Shown here piece by piece: positions 24,484 to 35,666 of a stretch of 64,000 nucleotides of DNA; within the stretch, counting starts at the first letter, position 1; every line of letters starts with the position of its first letter. Below the pieces are notes generated by a model. The model was not told the DNA's origin, did no database searches, and saw nothing but the letters and a program-made list of their open reading frames with translations. Origin of the DNA: Beta vulgaris subsp. vulgaris (Eukaryota > Streptophyta > Magnoliopsida > Caryophyllales > Amaranthaceae); assembly GCF_026745355.1 (NCBI RefSeq), contig NC_079210.1, positions 31,484,559 to 31,548,558 of the forward strand. The letters run 5' to 3'. The position numbers and the translations under genes were made by a program.

Positions 24484-25880
24484 ATCGGTAAGAAAGTTCC
24501 TTGCAGCATAAAGGCCGAAATTATAGAGGTCATTCGAGGGTTTCAAGACGTGTTTGCTTATACCGTCGACGAAATGCCCGACATCAATCCCAGCTTATGG
24601 TCCATCGATTAAATATCCGAGAAGGACACCGGCCAATCAAACAAAAGCTCGGGCACGAAGGGGTAAAAAGAAGCACTGCCACCGTGAAGGAAGTCAAGAA
24701 GTTGTTGGCCGCAGGCTTCATTCGAGAGTGTCAATACACTGAATGGCATGCCAACATAGTCCTAGTTCGCAAGTCATCTAAGGCCTGGAGAATGTGCGTC
24801 GACTTCACAGACTTGAACGAGGCTTGTCCAAATGACGACTTTCCTCTCCCTAAGATCGACAGACTAGTCGACTCGACGGCAGGACATGCACTATTCAGCT
24901 TTATGGATTCTAATGCGGGATATCATCAAATTCTCATGGTCGAAGAAGATCAGGTACGCACAACTTTCACTACCAATTCTGGCGTTTACTATTATAAGGT
25001 GATGCCCTTCGGCCTCAAGAATGCAGGAGCCACCTACCAGCGGTTTGTAAACAAAATGTTCGAGAAGCAAATAGGGCGAAATATCGAAGTCTATGTCAAC
25101 GACATGATCCTGGAGAGAAAAAAAAGAGGAAGACAATATCTCAGACTTAAGGGAAAAACTTTCTACCCTACGCACCTACAACATGAAGCTAAATCCAAAG
25201 AAATGTGTCTTCGGTGTAAAAGAAGGAAAGTGCCTTTGGTTTTCTTATGGATGAAGAAAGGGAATAGAGGCCAACCCTGATAAAATTCAAGCTATCATTT
25301 AAATGAAAAGCCCTCGAACAGTTAAAGAGGTCTAGCGCCTAGGCTGTATGGCGGCCCTGGGTCGTTTTATTTTTCGATATGTCGACTAAAGCTTGTACTT
25401 CCTTAGAGCGTTGAAGCAATTGACATTCGACTGGGATAAAGCTGCACAAGAAGACTTTCGGCAACTCAAGGCCCATTTGGCCAGCCTCCCTAAACTTGTC
25501 TCACCCTTGAGACACTCTTTGTCTACCTGACCGTATTAAAACACGCCCTCAGCGCAGTCCAAGTCGCCGAGCCACCCCCTTCGAGGCTCCCTTCGAGTAT
25601 ACTTCATCATCCAGTATACTTCATAAGCAAGTATACTTCATACGCCACGCCCTTCGAGAATCAGCATCCAGTATACTTCATAAGCCACGCCCTTCGAGGC
25701 GCAGAAGCCAAGTATCTTCCCATTGAGAAGATCATTTTGGCCCTTGTCCTCGCCACTCGAAAACTCAAAGGAACGAACCAGTTTAGCAGGGTGACACACT
25801 GGCCTAACCAACTCTTAGATTTTGGCATCGAATCCGAGCCACGACGTGCTATCAAAGCACATGCTTTAGCAGACTTGATA
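24484..25880 (+). pseudogene. reverse transcriptase and RNase H, active-site mutant
   Basis: The RT frame (24501-25280) has RMCVDFTDLNEACPNDDFPL, FSFMDSNAGYHQI and MPFGLKNAGATYQRFVN. The catalytic box reads VYVNDMI: the first aspartate of the usual YVDD is asparagine (AAC at 25098-25100). That alone should inactivate polymerisation. The thumb and connection region beyond 25280 is in other frames. The RNase H part (about 25420-25860) is interrupted by a short tandem insertion at 25590-25690. Confidence 0.88.
25590..25695 (+). repeat. short tandem repeat (GTATACTTCAT) inside the RNase H remnant
   Basis: AGTATACTTCAT occurs four times (about 25597, 25613, 25631 and 25671), and the longer unit ending CCACGCCCTTCGAG occurs twice. 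The array breaks the RNase H frame. Confidence 0.75.
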
Positions 25881-25889
25881 GCATAATGC

Positions 25890-26565
25890 ACTTCTAGACC
25901 CGAACCTATGGAGTAAGGCTTATGGGAGCTGGTTGTCGACGGGTCATCATCAAAGGTCGGATGTGGAGCCGGAATCTTTATCTCAGACCCACAAAAGATC
26001 AGAACATAATACACCATCAAGTTCGATTTTGCTGCCTCGAATTATGAGGCCGAGTATGAAGCACCACTCCTCGGGATCCATCTATGCAAAATAGCTGGTG
26101 CCCGAAAGCTCAGAGCTCACTCCGACTCTCAGCTCATCGTTGGACAAGTAACGGGGGAGTTCGAAGCTAAAGAAAACAACATGAAGATGTACCTGAAGAA
26201 GGTAAAGGCAGAAATTACTGATCTAGCTCCCTTCACCATTACGCATATCCCTGGATCTGAGAATCAGCAAGCAGATGCGTTGTCGAGATTAGCTAGCTCG
26301 GCAAAAGACCTCTCACCTCGACCCATCATGTGCGAAGTCTTGAAAGCTCCAAGTATCAACAGGGGGGTAGCCACCCTTGATAGAAGCCCTAATTGTATGG
26401 ATAAGATCATATCTTTTTCTCGAGATGGCATCCTCCCTACTTCAGGGCAACGAAGGTTCCTGCTGGTGACTGTATATTACTCTACGAAATGGGTAGAGGC
26501 TGCAACTTTGGCATCCATCACTTATAAACAAGTCCTACCTGGGCTCACCCCTCGAGGTTGTTAGG
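25890..26565 (+). pseudogene. second RNase H and truncated integrase core
   Basis: The Tat-type second RNase H is seen as VDGSSSKVGCGAGIFISDP (with a stop nearby), NYEAEYEAPLLGI and AHSDSQLIVGQVTGEFEAKE, ending HIPGSENQQADALSRLASSA (ORF 26181-26564). It runs into RRFLLVTVYYSTKWVEAATLAS, a piece of the integrase catalytic core. The zinc-binding head and most of the core and C-terminus are missing, so integrase has been largely deleted. Confidence 0.85.
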
Positions 26566-29500
26566 GGCGGGAACCTGACGCTCGACCTGAGGGGCCTCAC
26601 TAGTCCCTCGATCTTCTTGGGAGAGCGCCTTTACACCTTTCTCGACTTCAGCGTAGGAGAGGCTAGGGTAGATCCTCTCGAGTATTGCCCGCACCTTTCG
26701 AACGGCCTCAACGTGGCCTATCTCGGAGGCTTGCAGGGATGCGTCATCGTTGAAGGTCCTCCCTTCCACGGAGACCTTCCAGTCATTGAGAATCGCATCT
26801 CGGCACTCCCAAGCCTTGGTGATGGCCTCCTCAGCATTCTTCTAGGCCTTCTCCGCCCGCTGATCAGCCTTCTTGCAGTCCTTAAGGGCCTCCCGTCGTA
26901 TCTTGCTGGCTGACTCCATCTACTCCGTGATGACCTTGATAGATTGCTCAAGGTCCATCACCTTCTCATCAAAAGCCTCTCGGGCCTTCTTCATAGCCTC
27001 AAAGAGCCGCATCTCGGCTAATCAAAGACGGTTGACGAGGGCATCTCGCCTGTCGAGGTCCCCGCAGCAATCCCTGGCTTGGACCTTCGAGCCAAAGCCG
27101 ATACCCTAATCGATAGTCATCCCCACCCCTTCAAATGGGGGCGGGACCTCAAGCTTCACCTTGGAAGCATCTGCCAGTGCCCTCGAGGGGGTAGAAGCAC
27201 TCGAATTGGACTTAGCCAATTGGCGACGTTTGGCCGCTCGAAGGGCCTCAGTAGTGATCAGGGATTGAGACATCATCGTTCGAGATTGAAAGAGAAGGAT
27301 CAAGGATCGAGCTAAAGAAGAGAGAGAAAAGAGGAAGAGTGAATTACGAATTATGCAGGCATTTCTGTCCGTACTTATAAGCAAATAAGTTTGCAGTTCT
27401 CAAAGATTCATTAAATCTAACCCCCACAGTGGGCTCTACGTGTCAAAGCCCAAATTGCATGTAACGCGCCACACGCTTACATGGCCCAGGGCCAAGTCAG
27501 GAGCATAGGAGGATATTGAAGGATCACTTGGGCAGTTGGGCTCGAGTATGTTACGTCTCGAATGACCGAAAATTAGGCAACGAAGTGCAAAGCAACAAAA
27601 ATGAAGAAAGAGTGGTTGAGCCAAAAGATTCCATTCATTGAAGTAAAAGATTTACATTCTAAAAAGCCATTCAAGACTTAGCTAATTACAAGGCAAAAAG
27701 CAAAAAGGCAAAAAGCAACAGGCAAAAAGCAGAAGGACGAGTGAGCCAAAAAGATCATGTTGAGCTGCTCGAGGACCCGCTACTCGAGGTATCAGAGGCC
27801 TCTTCGGCTTCCTCAACTTCTTCATCATCGTCTTCGTTGTCATTGGAAGCGGGAGTACTCGAGTAGTGTTGCTCTCCAGGATCCTCGTCGTCGGCCACCT
27901 CTCCTCCGCCAGCGTTTGGCACTTCCTCAGCTAAAATGCCCTCGATGTCCAAAGCATCGTCGACCTTAAGCTCTGCATCAACCGTCGAGTTATATTCCGA
28001 TTCGACCTTACTCCAACCAGCAGCCCCATGTTGGCGGAAAAATCTTTGCCCTCCTTGGAGTCCTTCCACTTCTAGATGATAAGCTTTTTGGTGCGCTTGA
28101 CACTATCCCTCTGGCTTATAGCATCCTGAAGCTTTTGGTCTAAAGCAGCCTTATCTTCGGCCATTTGCTTCCTTTCGATCTTGAAGTCTTTGTTAAGTTG
28201 CTCGATTTCAAGTTCTCGATCTGAGGCAAGCTTGGTTTACTCCGCCAACTCCTCTCGAAGCTTCCGGGAGCATTAGTGTGTCAATGGCCCATCACGGCCA
28301 TCCGGATCGAGTGCTGAAATAAAGAAACAGTTAGCGCCAAATCATCTTGAAACAAAATAAGTAATGGTTGAGACTTACGTCAATCCAGGTAGAGTGAAGC
28401 ATTTCGACTTCCTCGTCTTACGAAAGATCCCGGATGACCTCGATATCCGTCATATTGAGAAGCGCTTCACCGCTGAGTCAAAAAGAGCAGCCTTCTGCAT
28501 ACTTGATCGCTTTGTGAACGGAAGCACGATGGTTTCCGAGTCTAAAGTCTTTCTCCTCTTAGGGATTGGCGAATCCTCCTCTCGAGGGGGTGGGATTTCC
28601 CCAACCTCACGAGTCTCCATAGATTTCCCCTTCGAGCGAGGAGTAACTCCTTTAGAAACCTCCCTCTTGTCGTCAGTCCCTCGAGGAGTGACAATGGCAG
28701 ATGCAGTAGGGGGTCGAGTTTTTGGCCTCTTTGAAGGATCCTGCAAAAGTAAGAATCAGTAATCGAAGCGAAGAAAGAAGGAATAAGCAAACAAGGAAGT
28801 ACACTACCTTTTGGGCTCGAGGTACTCGAGTATCCCCTCTCGACACCTTTTGTCAAATCTGGTCTTGCACCCGTTGATTCGCCGTTAAACACTTTTGTAT
28901 TTCTTCGTCGAGTTCCTGGCGAGTAATAACTGCAAGACAAAAGAATCATATCAGTAGCCAAATTTAAAGAAGGGCGGTCGATTACCTAAACATCAAAATC
29001 CCTACCCTGGGGATAGGCATGACTCAACCCCATCGCTGACAAGAAGTGCTCATTACTCAGATCTTCCGCAGCAGGATTCCAAAGTTGAGGGACCTGCTTT
29101 CGGTCACCTCTGTCAATAATGGTGACACATTGGCAGTAAATAGCCACCCTAGCCTCGTCCTCGGTCATTCGAGGCACGGATCTGTTCAAACCCAGGTTGG
29201 GCCCCTCGAGTAAAGGAACAACAAGAAAATTCCACTACTCAGCACGATACACGTACATAAACTCAGTACAAAAGTGTTGCTGATTCGAGGGCATTACGCC
29301 CACGATTTTGTAAGGATAGCGAACTTGGAAGCTCCACCATCCTTCCCCATTCGAGGTAGCTGACATGACGACGATTCATCATATTTCACCACAACGTCAA
29401 GGAGGGTTCTACACCCATCATATTGCAAATAGCCAAGAAGCCTACCATCGAGCCCACACTGTTGGACATAAGTTGGCAAAGGGTCAGACCGTATGAGTAA

Positions 29501-29894
29501 AGCACCTCAACTATAAAAAAAGTGTAAGAGGAACCTCATACCAGCTCGAGATAAGCCTTATAAGGAGCTATACAACCCGTCAGGGGGTACAAACGGTCTC
29601 CGTGGGCTCCGGTATATACAAGGCGTAGGGGTGCTTAATCAGTAAGAGCTTTCAAGAAATCGAAGGTTATCTGTTAGGAACTCCATGAAAGGGCCTCAAA
29701 CGTGGAAGTGCGCTATACCCCTGGGCATCGAGCACCTGAGAAGGGTCAGGACAGTTGAATTTCGTGGACAACACAAGAACCCCATTTATTAAAACCCCAT
29801 CGGACAATGGTTCAAGCGGGGGAGGAGGGGTCCCCGAGCTAGATGATGAACCCCCGGTACCCATTAACAAGGGGCTCCATACAGAAAGGTCCAT
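26545..29894 (-). pseudogene. antisense gene remnant of the Retand-like element ('putative gypsy-type transposon' domain)
   Basis: Open fragments on the minus strand follow one another from 29894 to 26545. The N-terminal part starts MDLSVWSPLLMGTGGSSSSS. A middle part (GWWSFQVRYPYKIVGVMPS, about 29295-29350) resembles the plant domain I recall as PF04195 (transposase_28). After it come an acidic, serine-rich segment (27755-28069), charged coiled-coil-like stretches (26718-26951) and a C-terminal tail with RAILERIYPSLSYAEVE. Three short GT-AG introns fit the minus strand: 28985-28930, 28807-28741 and 28378-28314. Stops within the exons show that it is dead. Its role is not known. Confidence 0.6.
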
Positions 29895-30197
29895 TTAAAA
29901 GAAAAACGAAGAAGCGAAAGAAGAAGGTCGTACCTTAATTAGAAGGGTCTTGAGATCCTCCCCTGAATCGAAGTGCGGCTATCGACCTTTGGCGCTCTCA
30001 AAATTATATAAATAAAGAACGCGTCTTTGGAAAATCAAAATACACAATCGGACAAAATAAGGTACTTGCTTCCCCTTATATAGACTGCCTGAAAAGGACG
30101 GTTAACATCCAACGGGCTTAAAAGGTTCTCGAAAAGCATTCAAATTAGGCCTCACGGCAGGCCCAAATTCACCAGCTGGCCAGACTAGTCCACTCAC

Positions 30198-30774
30198 CCC
30201 TTGAGCTTGACTAAATTCAGTTGAGCCCAGGGACAAGGCCCAACAACACCACCCAAAAGACGCTCCTTGCCGGAGCACACCTCCTTCGATCACCAGACAA
30301 CCCGCGTCGACCAATTAGACCGGTTGGGATCGAACAAAGATCGAAGACCTACACTTAGGCACTTCACCCAAATCAAGCGAAGGATACCTCGGGGTCACTA
30401 ACATCACCGAGGTCGACGCCCGTCAAGTACTACAGTGTCACGATCCCTCAAGCTGCTTAGGGCTCATTAGCCTTTGAGTAACCTCGAGCGAGGTCCATCG
30501 ACCCCTCGAGTTGCTTGGGGCTAATTAGCCACTTGAGCTTGACTAAATTCAGCTGAGCCCAGGGATGAGGCCCAACAACACCACCCAAAAGACCGCTCCT
30601 TGCCGGAGCACACCACCTTCGATCACCTGACAACCCGCGTCGACCCATTAGACCGGTTGCGCTCGCACAAAGATCGAAGTCCTACACTTAGGTACTTCAC
30701 CCAGATCGAGTGAATGATACCTCGGGGTCACTATCACCACCGAGGGCGGCGCCCGTCAAGTGCTACGGCGTCAC
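30198..30774. repeat. direct duplication of about 240 bp before the 3' LTR
   Basis: The segment beginning CTTGAGCTTGACTAAATTCAG at 30199 recurs at about 30534. The two copies run in parallel through CGCTCCTTGCCGGAGCACAC and GATCGAAG to the next tandem units. Confidence 0.85.
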
Positions 30775-31195
30775 GACCCTTCAAGTTGCTTGGGGCTCAT
30801 TATCCTTTAGGTAACCTCGAGCGAAGTCCATCGACCCATCGAGTTGCTTCGAGTTGCTTGGGGCTCATTAGCCTCTAAGTAACCTCGTTCGAGGTCCATC
30901 GACCCCTCGAGTTGCTTGGGGCTCATTAGCCTTTCGGTAATCTCGAGCGAGGTCTATCGACCCCTCTAATTGCTTAGGGCTCATTAGATCCTGGGTAACC
31001 TCGAGCGACGTCCATCGACCCCTCAAGTTACTTGGGGCTCATTAGCCCCTAGGTAACCTCGAGCGAGGTCCATCGAACCCTCGAGGTTCTTGGGGCTCAT
31101 TAGCGTCTACTGGGTAACTTTGAGCGAGGTCCATAGACTCCTCGATTTGTTTGGGGTTCATTAGCCCCTGGATAACCTCGAGAGAAGTGTCAGCC
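30439..31195 (+). repeat. tandem array of ~60-bp units upstream of the 3' LTR
   Basis: Units of about 60 bp contain GCTTGGGGCTCATTAGCC, AACCTCGAGCGAGGTCCATC and GACCCCTCGAGTT. One and a half units lie at 30439-30533 and about seven at 30775-31195, separated by the second copy of the 240-bp duplication. Each unit contains the near-palindrome ACCTCGAGCGAGGT. Confidence 0.9.
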
Positions 31196-31453
31196 TCTTG
31201 AAGCTCTACGACTGTCGAGATATCCAGCACCAAGCACCCCTCGAGCTTCGTCGAGATTCATCGGCCCTCGAATAACCTTGGTCAAAACTTCAACTCTCCC
31301 TAATTCATTTCGAACTCGATCGAGGTGCCACCCTCTCGAGGTCTGATGTCCCTCGAGATGAGCAGACCAACAAACCCCCAAGAGCAATTCAATAACTTCC
31401 GCAAAACAGTGGCATAAGGAGTGCTTTCTTCCACATATTTTGCGTGGGGCTAA

Positions 31454-31715
31454 TGTTTGGGCCCAATAAATCCTTAGTGGGCCCTGCACATTCAACAGGG
31501 TCATGCTAGCATGACAAGCCCTCAGTGGATCCCATCCCATCTACCTCGGATCTTGCGCCAGCTTGGCAGGACATTTTCGCACATTTCAATGCCTATAAAT
31601 AGGGAGCAGGTCTAACTCTCGCTATTGCAGGTCGCTCGTCATTCTCCGAGCAGCTGATCACCCTCATTTCCTGATCTCGATATATCCCCCATCATACAAG
31701 TTTTTACCCGAAACA
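31454..31715 (+). repeat. 3' LTR of the Retand-like element (262 bp)
   Basis: Starts TGTTTGGGCCC and ends CCCGAAACA. It has a TATA box at 31594-31603 and is followed by the target duplication AATCC. It is about 110 bp shorter than the 5' LTR because of an internal deletion after GGGAGCAG. Confidence 0.9.
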
Positions 31716-33962
31716 AATCCTATCCATCATAAAACTCTATTCAAACCCAATTTCCTTTTTGTAAGCCCAAAAGGAAAACCCAATTATAAATACCTTAAAC
31801 CCAATTATTTTTACCACACAAAATTTTCTCTCTACTCACACTCCCCAAGGTAGCCAGCCTCCTCTCCCTTCTCTCTCTTCACGTTGATTTTTTCTCTTCT
31901 TCCAATTCTCTTTCTTCTTCTTCAAGAAATACTTTCTTCTTCACCAAGAAACGTCACAAGCACCAAAAATCTTCCACCACCGCCGCCTATTGATGCGTCC
32001 CTGCTGCTGCGTGTCATCGGCGCCCCTTGCCTACTTTGTTCCTTTGATTTATTGGTTTAATTCTTTTATTCCTTTTCAAGTTTTGATTAAAGATTATGTA
32101 TTTATGTTTTATTTTGGTACTAATTATGACTAATAACTTTAATTTACTGTTTTAATGATGAATATATAATTATATAAATTTTGTATTAAAAGAAGAAAAT
32201 TTCAGATTTGGTTATTATATTTAGATTGAATTTTAATTATCAAAGCATGAATTTTTAGGGTGTTAAAGACTGAAAAATCATAGTAGCATGTTATAAACTA
32301 TGAAATTCATTTAATTTATGAATTTCAGCATGTTTATGTTTTAAGAGAATTTTAATATTTTAAGTTGCTGGAATTTTAGAAAGGGTGTTAATAATGGAGT
32401 TTATGGATTTTAATGACTAGTACTATGCTAGGTAAAATAAGTAATTGAATTTTAATGGTAAAACCAACTTTTAAATATTTTTAAAGGGGATTTTTAAGTA
32501 TTTTTAAGTTGCTGGAATTTATTTGGAGTATTGACTTTAAATTATATTGGTTTTTTTAGGCGGAGATTATTCCGTAGGCGATTTTTAAGGTGATTAAAGG
32601 TGGCCTACCAAGTTGTTTACACAATGTATGTAAATACCTTTGCATAATGTGGTGTAGTATCATGATTTTAGGAAGTAAAAGTTGTAGTATCATGTATAGG
32701 AACTTTGTAATTTCATATGTGATTTGTATTATGAATGGATTTTACATGTTTTATGCCTGTGCGCAAACATGCTCATTATGAGATTTGATTATGAGTTGAA
32801 TATCATGTTTGTATGGAATATTGATGCAAGCATGTTGGTTGGGAACTTTAGTTATTAATTCACAAAGGGGAATTAATATATTTATTGAGTTGGATCATGT
32901 TGAATCATGGGTTCCCTTGTATTATTATTTTCACTACTTTATGAGGATTGTGGGCCTTATTTGGTAAGTTGATGATTTATGCCTTTGAAAGGTAAGTTGG
33001 TTGTTGGCTAGGTTCAACCAATAAGAAACATTGGAATAAAAATTAATCTTGGATTGTAAGTTGTGTGATCACTTATTTAATTGTAAGATAAAAAGGAGTT
33101 TAGTTGTGAATGTTTGATTATATATATATATATATATTTGTGTTGCTTGTGTGTCATGCCAAGTAATAAATTGTTGATTACGTAAACTGTAACTTGGGTA
33201 GTAATTAACTTTAGACTGGTGCACGTATGATGTTGGACAATCAGGAGTTGGAGTATATGGTGGTAGCCCATGGCTTTTTCTGGGAAACAGATTGATCACC
33301 GTTCCTATTTTTCAAAGGTTCCTCGATATCGTAGGTCACTTTGGAATACGGAGTCGCATCCGTATGTCTCTTCTTAGGCGAAGGCATGGTTTTGTAGGAC
33401 GAGTCGGTCGAATAACTATTCCATTAAAGTAATGAGATGGTTAAAGTTTAGTTCAGTAAAAGTTATCTGCAGAATGTTAGATTGTTATATATATTATTTT
33501 TTATTAGTATCTTGTTAGGAATGTTTATGTATTACTATGTAGTACTCAGCTTTGTTGATTATGTGCTTTGTTTGTATAAGTTGACCATGGCTTTGCCTTA
33601 TTGATCCTGTGATGACCAATTATGGTGAGCAGATTCTTTAGAGCATTAACATCTACAGGTTTGCAGATGTTGCATCACGGGGATCTTGGAACGGAGAGCT
33701 TGTGTAACTGATTGTTTTATGTATTGCTTTAGTAGGAACATACTATTAAGCTTGGTTTTGAAGTTTACATTTATAGTGTGTTGGTTGTAAGTACTTTGTT
33801 TTTTTATTATAATAAAAGTATGAAGTTTAGTTATATATGTTTTCTGCTGGAAAATTCTGAATAAGCCGATGCATTATTCCACGGGCGATAATGCTTTGGT
33901 AATTCTCTATGTTTTATATTGAAAAGGTATTTTTGGAAAGAGAGAATTATCGAGGTGTTACA
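31716..33962 (+). repeat. right part of a giant 5' LTR (about 2.25 kb of 2.5 kb)
   Basis: A TATA box (TTATAAATAC) at 31784-31793 is followed by a pyrimidine-rich leader with GCC-rich stretches (31840-32040), then AT-rich non-coding DNA. The LTR ends GAGGTGTTACA at 33962, four bases before a PBS. The motif AGTACTCAGCTTTGTTGAT at 33541-33559 recurs in the giant LTR at 42621. There is no coding capacity. Confidence 0.7.
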
Positions 33963-33965
33963 AAG

Positions 33966-33978
33966 TGGTATCAAACCT
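33966..33978 (+). other. primer binding site (initiator Met tRNA type)
   Basis: TGGTATCAAACC follows the LTR end TGTTACA. The first eight bases match the common plant PBS complementary to initiator methionine tRNA; the rest has changed. Confidence 0.75.
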
Positions 33979-34651
33979 TAGGTTATTTTCAAAACTTTTA
34001 GGCGCCAAACTAATTTACTAGTTATTTGAATATATTTCTTAGAATTGCTCCTACTTATTCGTATTGAAACACGTTATTATTTTAAATTAACAGTAGGAAT
34101 AGATTATTTTGGAAAATAAATTAGGGGTCCGAAAAAAATTTCTATTTTATGTTCGATTATTTTTTAGGCTCGAACTTTTTTATTTTGTAGAATTTATGTT
34201 CGAATTTTCATTTTTTTTTTTGGAAATTAAGTCCGAAATATTTTTCTTTGGTTCAATATATTATTAGTAATGTCCGAAACTTTTTCGGTATTAGTAGGCG
34301 ATTTTTTTTATTTAGTTTGACACTTAGTTATTATTAATTTATTTGAAAATTATAATTAGAGTATGGATTATTTTATTACCTTTAAAGTTTTACTTGTTGT
34401 ATTGTGAGAATATGTAGTATAGGAATGACATATAGGATAGAAATATTATATGCGTACATTGAATAGTTAGTTCAGCATGTTATTATTTTTTTCTTCCCTG
34501 ATAAATGTTTATATTTTTCTTCCATGCTAACTATTACATTCTTGTGCCTATGATGTTAATGGTAACTCTTTATTGTTATTGTTGGGAATTGCGTACAGGG
34601 AGACTACTAAATATATTATTGAATATGTTTATTTGTTGTAGATCATTAACC

Positions 34652-35047
34652 ATGTCTGCCATAGTAGGAAGTTACCAAAATCCCATTGTAATAAATGATG
34701 ATGAAGGTGACTATAATAATGTGTCTGTCAATGATAATAACTATACCAATCTAGATAATTGGAGTATGCATAAGATATTAAGATCTGATGTGGCCAGTGA
34801 TGATGAGCTCATTGCAGAGTTCGACCGTGCTAGGGGTCAGACCAGACTGGTTTTTTACCGTGCTTCCTTCAGGTATGAAACTGAGTCAGAATTATATGAT
34901 GAAGAGCATCAACCTATAAGGGGATCTAAAAGACAAAAGAGATACATTAACTATTATGATAAGAACATATATGAGTTTGAAGATGAGATCTTCATGCCTG
35001 AACTGTACAAGGAACCTAAGGACAAGAATGATAATGTGGTACCTTAG
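34652..35047 (+). CDS. lone 131-residue acidic ORF behind the giant LTR
   Basis: An intact 131-codon frame starting MSAIVGSYQNPIVINDDEGD. The start at 34652 is preferred because TTTATTTGTTGTAG (ending at 34641) looks like a 3' splice site just upstream, and the longer frame from 34505 begins with a hydrophobic, non-conserved stretch. The protein is rich in D, E, N and Y, with a basic patch (RGSKRQKRY, about residues 90-98) and no membrane segment, zinc knuckle or protease motif. It sits about 690 bases after the PBS, where gag would be expected, but I see no gag motif. I do not recognise the family. It could be a degenerate gag N-terminus, an accessory ORF or a captured exon. Confidence 0.5.
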   Translation: MSAIVGSYQNPIVINDDEGDYNNVSVNDNNYTNLDNWSMHKILRSDVASDDELIAEFDRARGQTRLVFYRASFRYETESELYDEEHQPIRGSKRQKRYINYYDKNIYEFEDEIFMPELYKEPKDKNDNVVP

Positions 35048-35666
35048 GTCACTATTTATGTATTTATGTTTAAAGAAAATAATATACTATAATAATATAA
35101 TAATATTGTACTACAAATATGGGCAAAGTGACCACCCCTTAGAGGCCCTTTGATGACATAAGTGATTATTTAGCAAAAAACACCTAATTTTCTAGACAAG
35201 AGGTCTCTTATTTACGATAAGAAGACCTCCTTTTTAGACATATAGTCTCTTTGCACATCCTTAAAATAACAAATATTAAAGAAATCACTTATTTTTGTTA
35301 AGTGGTTATTTTTTTAATTTAAATCCTTTTAGAGTAAATATGGATTCCTAAAATATATATTAGCGGGTATGGTGATGAATTGTAAATTGGAGAGAAAAAA
35401 AAGGCGCCTGAATTTTTTAAACAAGGAAGTGAGGAATAAGCTTATTCCAATTTTTTTAAAACCCTAATAGAAGGAATACTTCATTTCTTCCTTAGTAATC
35501 ACAATTCACATGTCGTTCGCAGCGACAGCACAGTAGAACCGCCAAATTTTGCACGTGAACCCACCCCAAATTCCTTCGCTAACTACCGTCGCCAGTACCC
35601 GGAATTCGCCGGCCAATATTCCTCACCAGTCTACTCGTCTTTGCAAGATATTTATCGCGCCGGTAT
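35048..35666. other. non-coding, with a strong hairpin
   Basis: No gene. 35191-35239 folds as a hairpin (arms around AAGAGGTCTCTTAT and ATAAGAAGACCTCCTTT), perhaps the core of a MITE. The sequence after 35480 (GTTCGCAGCGACAGCACAGT...) is moderately GC-rich and resembles the leader-like parts of the LTRs, but has no frame. Confidence 0.4.

Larger units (their letters stand above)
21637..31715 (+). mobile_element. Retand-like Ty3/gypsy element, complete but decayed (10.1 kb)
   Basis: The two LTRs (21637-22008 and 31454-31715) are flanked by the same five bases, AATCC (21632-21636 and 31716-31720), a proper target-site duplication. Order: LTR, PBS, gag, protease, RT, RNase H, second RNase H, remnant of integrase, an antisense gene remnant (26545-29894), a large direct repeat, a tandem array (30439-31195) and the 3' LTR. 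Sense gag-pol with antisense ORFs between pol and the 3' LTR plus tandem repeats is the layout I recall for Retand elements of Silene. Stops, frameshifts, a mutated RT active site and a mostly missing integrase make it defective. Confidence 0.9.

Noticed and set aside
34505..34651. N-terminal extension of the lone ORF
   Set aside because: Hydrophobic, preceded by an AT-rich tract and followed by a splice-acceptor-like site; the start at 34652 is more plausible.
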